Below, piece after piece: positions 1-9,381 of a DNA stretch of 64,000 nt. Numbering within the stretch: the first letter of the stretch is position 1; each line of letters starts with the position of its first letter. Made by a program: the position numbers and the translations under genes. The notes beneath the pieces are model-generated. The model was not told the DNA's origin, searched no databases, and saw only the letters and a list, made by a program, of their open reading frames with translations. The stretch comes from Escherichia coli (GTDB taxonomy: Bacteria; Pseudomonadota; Gammaproteobacteria; Enterobacterales; Enterobacteriaceae): assembly GCF_036503815.1 (NCBI RefSeq), contig NZ_AP027764.1:3472001-3536000 (forward strand). Reading direction: 5' to 3'.

Positions 1-522
1 AGGCTCTTTAAACAGTTTTCGCACCGCGTTTAGCGTCAAGGGGTCAATGCCGGTCGGCAGTTCGTCTTTGGGTTCACCGCGAGCATAGGCATTAAACATC
101 TCATCGATTTGCTTCTGGCTGGCGCTATCAATACTTTCCAGCATATGTTTACGCTGGCGGAAACGGGTTAGCGTTTGCCCCAGCCGTTCATAGGCAATTG
201 GCTTAATGAGATAATCAAATACACCACAACGTACGGCTTCAGACACCGTTTCCATATCACTGGCTGCAGTGGTAAACACCACGTCGCCGGGATAATGCGC
301 CTGCACCAGTTCATGCAGTAAATTAATCCCTCTACCGTCAGGAAGATAGTTATCGAGCAAGATTAGCCCCGGCTTAAAACGCTCGATCATCATTCGGGCC
401 TGCGCCAGGTTTCCCGCCAGTAATATCTGACTGAATCCGGGAATGTGACGAATATATTCCGCATGCATCTCTGCCAGCGGCGTTTCGTCCTCAACGATCA
501 ATAGGGTTAATGGAGCTGTCAT
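1..522 (-). CDS. dpiA: DpiA (CitB) citrate response regulator, partial (C-terminus outside window)
   Basis: Response regulator paired with the DpiB citrate sensor; in E. coli it activates the citrate fermentation genes. 174 codons from the ATG at 522 are present and the frame is still open at position 1. The receiver domain shows the acidic pair E11-D12, phosphoacceptor D57 in LILLDN, T84/T85 and K107 in LIKP. The DNA-binding C-terminus lies outside the window. The start lies inside the end of dpiB (32-nt overlap), so the two are translationally coupled. Identification is from recalled K-12 sequence and the sensor-regulator pairing. Confidence 0.96.
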   Translation of the reverse strand, partial: MTAPLTLLIVEDETPLAEMHAEYIRHIPGFSQILLAGNLAQARMMIERFKPGLILLDNYLPDGRGINLLHELVQAHYPGDVVFTTAASDMETVSEAVRCGVFDYLIKPIAYERLGQTLTRFRQRKHMLESIDSASQKQIDEMFNAYARGEPKDELPTGIDPLTLNAVRKLFKEP

Positions 523-2149
523 TAGGTTTCACTTTCGGAATATAGATTGAAAATAAGGTACCGCAGGGATCATTATCTTCGAGAGTGATAACACCACCGC
601 AGCGCGTTACGTAGCTGGCAATCAAGTACAACCCAATGCCATGTTCGCCGGGCTCGTCAGCACGCGTACTGACACCCTGCTCAAATATTTTGTCTCGTAG
701 AGACTCTGGAACGCCGCAGCCCTGATCGGCGACTTCAATCACCACATCATTGCCTTCATCGCTGAGGAATAATTCAACGATCTTGTTTCCTTCATCGCTA
801 CGCAGGCTGGCTTCGAAGGCGTTATCAAGTAAATTGCCAACAATGGCTGCAAACTCGGTGCTGTCCAGTCCTGGCGGCAGTTGCGAAAGCTGACTTCCGG
901 GGACGATGACCATTTTTAGCCCCAGTTCGCGGGCGCGCTGCACTTTACCAAAAAGCAGCCCCGCCACCTGGCGATCGGCAAACGCCTCGCGCAGGCTATC
1001 AATAAGCTGTTGCTGGGCCTGAGACTCCCCCTGCACCATCGCCAACACGCGATCATACTCTTTCATCTGCAACAGACCATTGAGCGTCGACATCCAATTG
1101 AGATGCTCGTGTCGCAATGTGCGCAGGCTCTCGACGTATTGTTTAATTTGCGTCAGTTGTGCATTGAGGGTGGATATTTCGTCTTTACTACGAAAGCTGA
1201 TAATGGCCCCCAGCAAATCATTACCAGAACGAATAGCTTCCCGGTTGGCAATAACGCTCAGACCGTTAAAGTTCGCCACCACATCCTGACGTTTTTCATC
1301 AATCTGTTCGGTAAAGAAATCGGCGGGCCTGACCACTTCAGCAATGGGTTTACCCAACCATTGCCGTCCGGGGGAACTCAGCCCCAGCATCTTTCTTGCG
1401 TTACGATTGATGGCGGTAATGTAACCGTGCGGATCCACCGCAATCAGCCCTTCATAAACCGAACTAAACAGCGCCTCTTGCTGACGGACCACGCGTGCGA
1501 TTTGCTTTGGCTCCATGCCCATCATTTGCCGACGGATATGCGCGGCCAGGAACCACGACAGCAACATCAGAATCCCTAACAGCACGACAAACACGCCAGC
1601 CATCGGTAATAAAAACTCAGCCCGCCAGCTATCGATTTTACTCACCAGGTAGCCAATCGACACCACGCCGATGACTTTTCCATCGTCATCAAAGATTGGC
1701 GTTTTGGCACGCATCGCCATGCCAATTGACCCTTTCCCGGTGATAAAGTAGCTCTCCCCTTTCTCCAGCGCGCCCGGTTTGGTGAACTGCATAGGATAAC
1801 CAATTTTCTCCGGATTAGGATGGTAAAGACGAATCGAGTGCCGATCGCCAATCACCACATAATCGAAATCAGTATCTCTTTGTAATTTGTCAGCGATGGT
1901 CGCCAGCCTCTTGTAGTCACGCGTTTTCACTGCGCTGATGATACTGTCATTAGAAGCAATAATTTTTGCCTGATTCATTGCCATGTCGCGCACATGAAGC
2001 GTTAAATAGTCCTCAAAACTGGCCGTAAAATATTGCGCCAGGGCTGCAATGACAAATATTGAGAACACCAGAATCAGCAAAAAGATACGCAGCGGAAATG
2101 CCAGTCTTTGGAAAAATGCAAACTGTTTATTCTCGTTAAGCTGCAACAT
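491..2149 (-). CDS. dpiB: DpiB (CitA) citrate sensor histidine kinase
   Basis: Membrane sensor kinase of the CitA/DcuS family, 552 residues. A first membrane helix (about residues 20-40) is followed by a periplasmic ligand domain, a second helix (about 175-200), a cytoplasmic PAS domain and a kinase core with the RHEH phosphoacceptor motif. The ATPase domain shows the N box (NLLDNAFEAS), DQGCGVP and GIGLYL. Family knowledge: the periplasmic domain binds citrate and the kinase phosphorylates DpiA. I chose the ATG at 2149 because AAGGAA lies 5 nt before it; a longer open frame to 2209 lacks such a site. The gene diverges from citC. Confidence 0.96.
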   Translation of the reverse strand: MLQLNENKQFAFFQRLAFPLRIFLLILVFSIFVIAALAQYFTASFEDYLTLHVRDMAMNQAKIIASNDSIISAVKTRDYKRLATIADKLQRDTDFDYVVIGDRHSIRLYHPNPEKIGYPMQFTKPGALEKGESYFITGKGSIGMAMRAKTPIFDDDGKVIGVVSIGYLVSKIDSWRAEFLLPMAGVFVVLLGILMLLSWFLAAHIRRQMMGMEPKQIARVVRQQEALFSSVYEGLIAVDPHGYITAINRNARKMLGLSSPGRQWLGKPIAEVVRPADFFTEQIDEKRQDVVANFNGLSVIANREAIRSGNDLLGAIISFRSKDEISTLNAQLTQIKQYVESLRTLRHEHLNWMSTLNGLLQMKEYDRVLAMVQGESQAQQQLIDSLREAFADRQVAGLLFGKVQRARELGLKMVIVPGSQLSQLPPGLDSTEFAAIVGNLLDNAFEASLRSDEGNKIVELFLSDEGNDVVIEVADQGCGVPESLRDKIFEQGVSTRADEPGEHGIGLYLIASYVTRCGGVITLEDNDPCGTLFSIYIPKVKPNDSSINPIDR

Positions 2150-2528
2150 TGTTTTCCTTGCGGGTTGTCCCGAGCCTCTTTGACGGATGTAATTAAAATG
2201 TTGAATCAAAATACATAGATATTAAATATAATCGTGGCAAATTTTATTCATTAAATCAATTAAATCACTTAAACCTGCGGGTCATTTCGTAATTACATTA
2301 ATTAAAAAACTTAAAACCATTAAATAAATAAAAAACCACTAACTCTATGTGAAATAAATCAAAATTTCACGCTGCAATACTCCTTAGGATGTATAGCGAA
2401 AGGAGAAAAAGATATACCTCGATCGCCCCCCTTTCTCCCAAGTGAAAATAAAAGGTTATCAGTTTGCAACATTGAACAACATTCGTTGCAAATCGATAAC
2501 AACATGCACCTTCAGGATACTATTTATT
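2150..2528. promoter_or_regulatory. Divergent dpiB/citC control region
   Basis: 379 bp of AT-rich sequence separates the divergent dpiBA and cit operons. I see no plausible gene. Near the citC side is an imperfect inverted repeat (GGAGAAA at about 2402, TTTCTCC at about 2433) in the presumed citC leader. Family knowledge: phosphorylated DpiA binds AT-rich DNA in this interval and activates citC under anaerobic, citrate-containing conditions. No exact operator can be assigned by eye. Confidence 0.6.
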
Positions 2529-3587
2529 ATGTTCGGCAATGATATTTTCACCCGTGTAAAACGTTCAGAAAATAAAAAAATGGCGGAAATCGCCCAATTC
2601 CTGCATGAAAATGATTTGAGCGTTGACACCACAGTCGAAGTATTTATTACCGTAACCCGCGATGAAAAGCTTATCGCGTGCGGTGGAATTGCCGGAAATA
2701 TTATTAAATGCGTTGCTATCAGTGAATCCGTTCGCGGTGAAGGACTGGCGCTGACATTAGCCACTGAATTGATAAACCTCGCCTATGAGCGGCACAGCAC
2801 GCATCTGTTTATTTATACCAAAACCGAATACGAGGCGCTGTTCCGCCAGTGCGGTTTTTCCACGCTGACCAGCGTCCCCGGCGTGATGGTGCTGATGGAA
2901 AACAGCGCCACGCGACTGAAACGCTATGCCGAATCGCTGAAAAAATTTCGTCATCCAGGGAACAAAATTGGCTGCATTGTGATGAACGCCAATCCCTTTA
3001 CGAATGGTCACCGTTATCTGATTCAACAGGCTGCAGCACAGTGCGACTGGTTGCACCTGTTTTTAGTTAAAGAAGATTCTTCACGCTTTCCCTATGAAGA
3101 CCGGCTGGATCTGGTGTTAAAAGGCACCGCCGATATTCCACGCCTGACTGTGCATCGCGGCTCCGAATACATCATCTCCCGCGCTACGTTCCCTTGCTAC
3201 TTCATTAAAGAACAGAGCGTCATTAACCATTGTTACACCGAAATTGATCTGAAAATTTTCCGTCAGTACCTCGCTCCCGCGCTGGGTGTAACTCACCGCT
3301 TTGTCGGTACTGAACCCTTTTGTCGCGTTACCGCCCAGTACAACCAGGATATGCGCTACTGGCTGGAAACGCCGACTATCTCCGCACCGCCCATCGAACT
3401 GGTTGAAATTGAGCGGCTGCGTTACCAGGAGATGCCGATATCCGCTTCCCGGGTACGTCAACTGCTGGCGAAAAACGATCTCACGGCTATCGCGCCGCTG
3501 GTCCCTGCAGTCACGCTGCATTATTTGCAGAACCTGCTTGAGCACTCCCGCCAGGACGCGGCAGCTCGTCAAAAGACCCCCGCATGA
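2529..3587 (+). CDS. citC: Citrate lyase ligase (acetate:SH-citrate lyase ligase)
   Basis: CitC activates citrate lyase by acetylating the thiol of the prosthetic group on CitD, using acetate and ATP. It has 352 residues. The N-terminal part resembles a GNAT fold (GEGLALTLATELI). The C-terminal part is a nucleotidyltransferase-type domain with a NPFTNGHRYL motif, the equivalent of HxGH, and a later ISASRVRQLL motif. I chose the ATG at 2529, giving the usual family length; the open frame runs 29 codons further upstream without a better site. It is the first gene of citCDEFXGT. Confidence 0.95.
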   Translation: MFGNDIFTRVKRSENKKMAEIAQFLHENDLSVDTTVEVFITVTRDEKLIACGGIAGNIIKCVAISESVRGEGLALTLATELINLAYERHSTHLFIYTKTEYEALFRQCGFSTLTSVPGVMVLMENSATRLKRYAESLKKFRHPGNKIGCIVMNANPFTNGHRYLIQQAAAQCDWLHLFLVKEDSSRFPYEDRLDLVLKGTADIPRLTVHRGSEYIISRATFPCYFIKEQSVINHCYTEIDLKIFRQYLAPALGVTHRFVGTEPFCRVTAQYNQDMRYWLETPTISAPPIELVEIERLRYQEMPISASRVRQLLAKNDLTAIAPLVPAVTLHYLQNLLEHSRQDAAARQKTPA

Positions 3588-3601
3588 GAAACAGGTGAAA
3601 A

Positions 3602-3898
3602 ATGAAAATAAACCAGCCCGCCGTTGCAGGCACCCTTGAGTCTGGGGATGTGATGATACGCATCGCCCCACTCGATACGCAGGATATCGACCTGCAAATC
3701 AACAGCAGCGTTGAAAAACAGTTTGGTGATGCCATTCGCACCACCATTCTGGACGTTCTCGCCCGCTACAACGTGCGCGGCGTACAGCTGAATGTCGATG
3801 ACAAAGGCGCACTGGACTGCATTTTACGTGCACGACTGGAAGCCCTGCTGGCACGCGCCAGCGGTATCCCGGCTCTGCCATGGGAGGATTGCCAATGA
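3602..3898 (+). CDS. citD: Citrate lyase acyl carrier protein (gamma subunit)
   Basis: CitD carries the 2'-(5''-phosphoribosyl)-3'-dephospho-CoA arm that shuttles acetyl and citryl groups between CitF and CitE. It has 98 residues, the family's usual length, with S14 in the GTLESGD context as the attachment serine. It starts 14 nt after citC, and its stop overlaps the citE start in an ATGA arrangement, which implies coupled synthesis of lyase subunits. Confidence 0.96.
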
Positions 3899-4803
3899 TT
3901 TCCGCTTCGCTGCAACAACGTAAAACTCGCACCCGCCGCAGCATGTTGTTTGTGCCTGGTGCCAATGCCGCGATGGTCAGCAACTCATTCATCTACCCGG
4001 CTGATGCCCTGATGTTTGACCTCGAAGACTCCGTAGCATTGCGTGAAAAAGACACCGCCCGCCGCATGGTTTACCACGCGCTGCAACATCCGCTGTATCG
4101 CGATATTGAAACCATTGTGCGTGTAAACGCGCTGGATTCCGAATGGGGTGTCAACGACCTGGAAGCCGTCGTTCGCGGTGGTGCGGACGTTGTGCGTCTG
4201 CCGAAAACCGATACCGCTCAGGATGTTCTGGATATCGAAAAAGAGATCCTGCGTATCGAAAAAGCCTGTGGTCGTGAACCCGGCAGTACCGGCTTGCTGG
4301 CGGCGATTGAATCTCCGCTGGGCATTACCCGCGCAGTGGAAATCGCTCACGCTTCCGAGCGTTTGATCGGTATCGCCCTCGGTGCAGAAGACTATGTGCG
4401 CAACCTGCGTACAGAACGCTCCCCGGAAGGAACTGAACTGCTGTTCGCTCGCTGCTCCATTTTGCAGGCCGCGCGATCTGCGGGTATTCAGGCGTTCGAT
4501 ACCGTCTATTCTGACGCAAACAACGAAGCCGGATTCCTGCAAGAAGCCGCCCACATCAAACAGCTGGGCTTTGACGGCAAATCGCTGATCAACCCGCGTC
4601 AGATTGATCTGCTGCACAACCTCTACGCACCGACCCAGAAAGAAGTGGATCACGCCCGCCGCGTCGTAGAAGCCGCTGAAGCCGCCGCTCGCGAAGGCCT
4701 CGGCGTGGTTTCCCTGAACGGCAAGATGGTGGACGGTCCGGTTATCGATCGCGCCCGTCTGGTGCTCTCCCGTGCAGAACTTTCCGGCATCCGCGAAGAA
4801 TAA
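3895..4803 (+). CDS. citE: Citrate lyase beta subunit (citryl-CoA lyase)
   Basis: CitE cleaves citryl-thioester into oxaloacetate and the acetyl-carrier. It has 302 residues and a TIM-barrel fold of the HpcH/HpaI/CitE family. Visible family motifs are the RSMLFVPG start, MFDLEDSV (Mg-binding acidic residues), IVRVNA, and AIESPLG with the metal-binding glutamate. The ATG at 3895 overlaps the citD stop; the open frame reaches five codons upstream, inside citD, but the overlapping start gives the standard length. Confidence 0.96.
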
Positions 4804-4813
4804 GGCAATCAAA

Positions 4814-6346
4814 ATGACGCAGAAAATTGAACAATCTCAACGACAAGAACGGGTAGCGGCCTGGAATCGTCGCGCTGAATGCGATCTTGCCGCTTTCCAG
4901 AACTCGCCAAAGCAAACCTACCAGGCTGAAAAAGCGCGCGATCGCAAACTGTGCGCCAACCTGGAAGAAGCGATTCGTCGCTCTGGTTTACAGGACGGCA
5001 TGACGGTTTCCTTCCATCACGCTTTCCGTGGCGGTGACCTGACCGTCAATATGGTGATGGACGTCATCGCGAAGATGGGCTTTAAAAACCTGACTCTGGC
5101 CTCCAGCTCCCTGAGTGATTGCCATGCGCCGCTGGTAGAACACATTCGCCAGGGCGTGGTTACCCGCATTTATACCTCTGGCCTGCGCGGTCCACTGGCG
5201 GAAGAAATCTCCCGTGGTCTGCTGGCGGAACCGGTGCAAATCCACTCTCACGGCGGACGTGTGCATCTGGTACAGAGCGGCGAACTGAATATCGATGTGG
5301 CTTTCCTCGGCGTCCCGTCCTGTGATGAATTCGGTAATGCCAACGGCTACACCGGTAAAGCCTGCTGCGGCTCCCTCGGCTATGCAATGGTTGATGCCGA
5401 CAACGCAAAACAGGTCGTGATGCTTACCGAAGAACTGCTGCCTTATCCGCATAATCCGGCAAGCATTGAGCAAGATCAGGTTGATCTGATCGTCAAAGTT
5501 GATCGCGTTGGCGATGCTGCAAAAATCGGCGCTGGCGCGACCCGTATGACCACTAACCCGCGCGAACTGCTTATTGCCCGTAGCGCTGCGGATGTGATTG
5601 TTAACTCTGGCTACTTCAAAGAAGGTTTCTCCATGCAGACCGGCACCGGCGGCGCATCGCTGGCGGTAACCCGTTTCCTGGAAGACAAAATGCGTAGCCG
5701 CGATATTCGCGCTGACTTCGCCCTCGGTGGTATTACCGCAACGATGGTTGATCTGCACGAAAAAGGTCTGATCCGCAAACTGCTGGATGTGCAGAGCTTT
5801 GACAGCCACGCTGCACAATCGCTGGCCCGTAACCCCAATCACATCGAAATCAGCGCCAACCAGTACGCTAACTGGGGTTCAAAAGGTGCATCGGTTGATC
5901 GTCTCGACGTGGTGGTACTGAGCGCGCTGGAAATTGACACCCAGTTCAACGTTAACGTGCTGACCGGCTCTGACGGCGTACTGCGTGGCGCTTCCGGTGG
6001 TCACTGCGATACCGCGATTGCCTCTGCGCTTTCCATCATCGTCGCGCCGCTGGTACGCGGTCGTATTCCGACGCTGGTGGATAACGTGCTGACCTGCATC
6101 ACCCCGGGCTCCAGTGTCGATATTCTGGTCACAGACCACGGTATCGCAGTTAACCCGGCACGTCCGGAACTGGCAGAACGTCTGCAGGAAGCGGGGATCA
6201 AAGTGGTTTCTATTGAGTGGCTGCGTGAACGTGCGCGTCTGCTGACCGGTGAACCACAGCCGATTGAATTCACCGACCGCGTCGTTGCCGTTGTGCGTTA
6301 CCGCGATGGCTCGGTGATCGATGTTGTGCATCAGGTGAAGGAATAA
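4814..6346 (+). CDS. citF: Citrate lyase alpha subunit (citrate CoA-transferase)
   Basis: CitF exchanges acetyl for citryl on the CitD prosthetic group, the first half-reaction of citrate lyase. It has 510 residues and two halves resembling CoA-transferase domains, with glycine-rich segments such as GTGGASLAVTRFLEDK and GASGGHCDTAIA. It begins 10 nt after citE and ends 3 nt before citX. The ATG at 4814 is preferred to the longer frame opening inside citE, because it gives the family length and a short intergenic spacing. Confidence 0.96.
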   Translation: MTQKIEQSQRQERVAAWNRRAECDLAAFQNSPKQTYQAEKARDRKLCANLEEAIRRSGLQDGMTVSFHHAFRGGDLTVNMVMDVIAKMGFKNLTLASSSLSDCHAPLVEHIRQGVVTRIYTSGLRGPLAEEISRGLLAEPVQIHSHGGRVHLVQSGELNIDVAFLGVPSCDEFGNANGYTGKACCGSLGYAMVDADNAKQVVMLTEELLPYPHNPASIEQDQVDLIVKVDRVGDAAKIGAGATRMTTNPRELLIARSAADVIVNSGYFKEGFSMQTGTGGASLAVTRFLEDKMRSRDIRADFALGGITATMVDLHEKGLIRKLLDVQSFDSHAAQSLARNPNHIEISANQYANWGSKGASVDRLDVVVLSALEIDTQFNVNVLTGSDGVLRGASGGHCDTAIASALSIIVAPLVRGRIPTLVDNVLTCITPGSSVDILVTDHGIAVNPARPELAERLQEAGIKVVSIEWLRERARLLTGEPQPIEFTDRVVAVVRYRDGSVIDVVHQVKE

Positions 6347-6349
6347 GCC

Positions 6350-6901
6350 ATGCACCTGCTTCCTGAACTCGCCAGCCACCATGCGGTGTCAATTCCCGAG
6401 CTGCTCGTCAGCCGGGATGAAAGGCAAGCACGGCAACACGTCTGGCTCAAGCACCATCCTGTTCCACTGGTCTCCTTTACCGTGGTTGCGCCTGGGCCGA
6501 TTAAAGACAGCGAGGTCACACGCCGAATTTTTAATCATGGCGTGACAGCCTTGCGTGCCTTAGCCGCAAAACAGGGCTGGCAAATTCAGGAGCAGGCTGC
6601 ACTGGTTTCCGCCAGCGGGCCGGAGGGCATGTTGAGCATTGCCGCCCCGGCTCGCGACCTCAAGCTCGCCACCATTGAGCTTGAACATAGTCATCCTCTC
6701 GGGCGGTTATGGGATATCGATGTCCTGACACCCGAAGGCGAAATTCTCTCCCGCCGCGACTATTCACTGCCGCCTCGCCGCTGCCTGTTGTGCGAGCAAA
6801 GCGCAGCTATTTGCGCGCGTGGAAAAACCCATCAACTGACCGATTTACTCAACCGCATGGAGGCGCTGCTGAACGATGTCGATGCCTGCAACGTCAACTA
6901 A
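6350..6901 (+). CDS. citX: Holo-citrate lyase synthase (phosphoribosyl-dephospho-CoA transferase)
   Basis: CitX transfers the prosthetic group made by CitG onto apo-CitD. It has 183 residues, the family's normal length. The family motif GRLWDIDVL is clear near residue 120, and a cysteine-rich RRCLLCEQSAAICARG segment lies towards the C-terminus. It overlaps the start of citG by 26 nt, so the maturation enzymes are coupled. Confidence 0.95.
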   Translation: MHLLPELASHHAVSIPELLVSRDERQARQHVWLKHHPVPLVSFTVVAPGPIKDSEVTRRIFNHGVTALRALAAKQGWQIQEQAALVSASGPEGMLSIAAPARDLKLATIELEHSHPLGRLWDIDVLTPEGEILSRRDYSLPPRRCLLCEQSAAICARGKTHQLTDLLNRMEALLNDVDACNVN

Positions 6902-7754
6902 AACCACAAAGCTTGCGACGTCATTAATCGATGAGTACGCCCTGCTGGGCTGGCGCGCCATGCTGACTGAAGTCAATCTGTCACCGAAACCAGGCCTCGT
7001 GGATCGAATTAACTGCGGTGCGCACAAAGATATGGCGCTGGAAGATTTTCACCGCAGCACGCTGGCGATTCAGGGCTGGTTACCCCGTTTCATTGAATTT
7101 GGTGCCTGTAGTGCTGAAATGGCACCAGAAGCGGTACTCCACGGATTACGCCCAATTGGTATGGCTTGCGAAGGTGATATGTTCCGCGCCACTGCGGGCG
7201 TAAACACGCATAAAGGCAGCATTTTTTCTTTAGGGCTACTGTGTGCGGCAATTGGCCGTTTGCTTCAACTCAACCAGTCGGTAACGCCAATAACCATTTG
7301 TGCGACGGCGGCAAGTTTCTGCCGTGGCCTGACCGACCGCGAACTGCGTACCAATAATTCACAACTGACGGCAGGTCAACGGTTGTACCAGCAGCTAGGC
7401 CTTACCGGCGCACGCGGTGAAGCCGAAGCGGGTTATCCACTGGTGATCAACCACGCCCTGCCGCATTACCTCACTCTGCTGGATCAGGGGTTAGATCCTG
7501 AACTGGCATTGCTCGATACCTTACTCCTACTGATGGCGATCAACGGCGATACCAACGTTGCATCGCGCGGTGGCGAGGGGGGCCTGCGCTGGCTACAGCG
7601 CAAGGCGCAAACATTATTGCAAAAAGGGGGCATCCGAACCCCCGCCGATCTCGATTATCTCCGGCAGTTCGACAGGGAGTGTATCGAACGAAATCTCAGT
7701 CCAGGCGGCAGTGCCGACCTGCTGATCCTTACCTGGTTTTTAGCACAGATTTAA
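6876..7754 (+). CDS. citG: Triphosphoribosyl-dephospho-CoA synthase
   Basis: CitG makes 2'-(5''-triphosphoribosyl)-3'-dephospho-CoA from ATP and dephospho-CoA, the precursor loaded onto CitD by CitX. It has 292 residues with the family motifs EVNLSPKPGLVDR near the N-terminus, GVNTHKGSIFSLG in the middle, and NGDTNVASRGG and NLSPGGSADLL towards the C-terminus. It overlaps citX and lies 50 nt before citT. Confidence 0.95.
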   Translation: MSMPATSTKTTKLATSLIDEYALLGWRAMLTEVNLSPKPGLVDRINCGAHKDMALEDFHRSTLAIQGWLPRFIEFGACSAEMAPEAVLHGLRPIGMACEGDMFRATAGVNTHKGSIFSLGLLCAAIGRLLQLNQSVTPITICATAASFCRGLTDRELRTNNSQLTAGQRLYQQLGLTGARGEAEAGYPLVINHALPHYLTLLDQGLDPELALLDTLLLLMAINGDTNVASRGGEGGLRWLQRKAQTLLQKGGIRTPADLDYLRQFDRECIERNLSPGGSADLLILTWFLAQI

Positions 7755-7804
7755 TTATTTAAGCACTTGATAAATTTGGAAATATTAATTTTCGGAGAAC
7801 CCGT

Positions 7805-9268
7805 ATGTCTTTAGCAAAAGATAATATATGGAAACTATTGGCCCCACTGGTGGTGATGGGCGTCATGTTTCTTATCCCTGTCCCTGACGGTATGCCACCG
7901 CAGGCATGGCATTACTTCGCTGTGTTTGTGGCAATGATTGTCGGCATGATCCTCGAGCCAATTCCGGCAACAGCGATCAGTTTTATTGCGGTTACTATTT
8001 GCGTTATTGGCAGTAATTACCTTCTCTTTGATGCCAAAGAATTAGCTGACCCAGCGTTTAATGCGCAAAAACAGGCGCTGAAATGGGGTCTGGCTGGTTT
8101 TTCCAGCACCACGGTATGGCTGGTATTTGGCGCATTTATTTTTGCATTAGGGTATGAAGTTTCCGGGTTAGGTCGTCGCATTGCCCTTTTCCTGGTGAAA
8201 TTCATGGGCAAACGCACGCTGACGTTAGGTTATGCGATAGTCATTATCGACATTCTGCTGGCACCGTTTACACCGTCCAACACCGCGCGTACCGGGGGTA
8301 CGGTTTTTCCGGTCATTAAAAACCTGCCGCCGCTGTTTAAATCATTCCCGAACGATCCGTCCGCGCGTCGTATTGGCGGCTATTTGATGTGGATGATGGT
8401 CATTAGTACCAGTCTGAGTTCGTCCATGTTTGTCACCGGTGCGGCACCAAACGTGCTGGGTCTGGAGTTCGTCAGCAAAATTGCCGGCATCCAGATTAGC
8501 TGGTTGCAGTGGTTCCTCTGCTTCCTGCCGGTTGGCGTTATCTTACTTATCATTGCGCCGTGGCTTTCCTACGTGCTTTACAAACCGGAAATCACACACA
8601 GTGAAGAAGTAGCAACCTGGGCGGGTGATGAACTAAAAACCATGGGTGCGCTGACACGCAGAGAGTGGACGCTGATTGGCCTTGTATTGCTCAGCTTAGG
8701 TTTGTGGGTATTTGGCAGTGAAGTCATTAATGCTACTGCGGTAGGTCTGCTGGCAGTTTCGCTAATGCTGGCCCTGCACGTTGTGCCGTGGAAAGACATT
8801 ACTCGCTATAACAGCGCATGGAACACGCTGGTCAACCTGGCAACGCTGGTTGTTATGGCGAATGGCCTGACCCGTTCTGGCTTTATCGACTGGTTCGCCA
8901 ACACGATGAGTACGCACCTGGAAGGATTCTCACCAAACGCAACGGTGATTGTACTGGTTCTGGTGTTCTACTTTGCGCACTACCTGTTTGCCAGCCTGTC
9001 TGCGCACACCGCAACCATGCTGCCGGTTATTCTGGCCGTCGGTAAAGGTATTCCGGGCGTACCAATGGAACAACTGTGTATCCTGCTGGTGCTGTCTATC
9101 GGTATCATGGGCTGTCTGACGCCGTATGCAACCGGTCCTGGGGTGATTATTTACGGCTGCGGCTATGTGAAATCAAAAGATTACTGGCGACTTGGTGCAA
9201 TCTTCGGGGTGATTTACATCTCTATGCTGCTGTTGGTTGGCTGGCCGATTCTCGCTATGTGGAACTAA
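7805..9268 (+). CDS. citT: Citrate/succinate antiporter
   Basis: CitT imports citrate in exchange for succinate during anaerobic citrate fermentation. It has 487 residues and about 12 hydrophobic helices and belongs to the divalent anion:sodium symporter (DASS) family. Family-like segments include FTPSNTARTGGTVFPVIKNL and the late SAHTATMLPVILAVG and TPYATGPGVIIYG helices. AGGAG-like sequence (CGGAGAACCC) precedes the ATG. A strong terminator follows, so this is probably the end of the cit operon. Confidence 0.96.
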   Translation: MSLAKDNIWKLLAPLVVMGVMFLIPVPDGMPPQAWHYFAVFVAMIVGMILEPIPATAISFIAVTICVIGSNYLLFDAKELADPAFNAQKQALKWGLAGFSSTTVWLVFGAFIFALGYEVSGLGRRIALFLVKFMGKRTLTLGYAIVIIDILLAPFTPSNTARTGGTVFPVIKNLPPLFKSFPNDPSARRIGGYLMWMMVISTSLSSSMFVTGAAPNVLGLEFVSKIAGIQISWLQWFLCFLPVGVILLIIAPWLSYVLYKPEITHSEEVATWAGDELKTMGALTRREWTLIGLVLLSLGLWVFGSEVINATAVGLLAVSLMLALHVVPWKDITRYNSAWNTLVNLATLVVMANGLTRSGFIDWFANTMSTHLEGFSPNATVIVLVLVFYFAHYLFASLSAHTATMLPVILAVGKGIPGVPMEQLCILLVLSIGIMGCLTPYATGPGVIIYGCGYVKSKDYWRLGAIFGVIYISMLLLVGWPILAMWN

Positions 9269-9299
9269 TACGTTCGCCAAACGCTGAATAAATCATCAC

Positions 9300-9333
9300 G
9301 CCCGCCAGGTAAGCCCACCAGGCGGGCTTTTTT
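9300..9333 (+). terminator. Rho-independent terminator after citT
   Basis: A 7-bp GC stem (GCCCGCC with GGCGGGC) is followed at once by six T residues. It lies 31 nt after the citT stop, so it ends the cit operon and separates it from rna. Confidence 0.9.
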
Positions 9334-9381
9334 ATGATTTAATAGGTAGTATTCAGTGTATGTATGAGTTCCACACCCATT

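Noticed and set aside
4988..5842. Long open frame antisense to citF (284 codons)
   Set aside because: It mirrors the strong codon bias of citF, has no ribosome site or family motif, and citF is clearly the gene.
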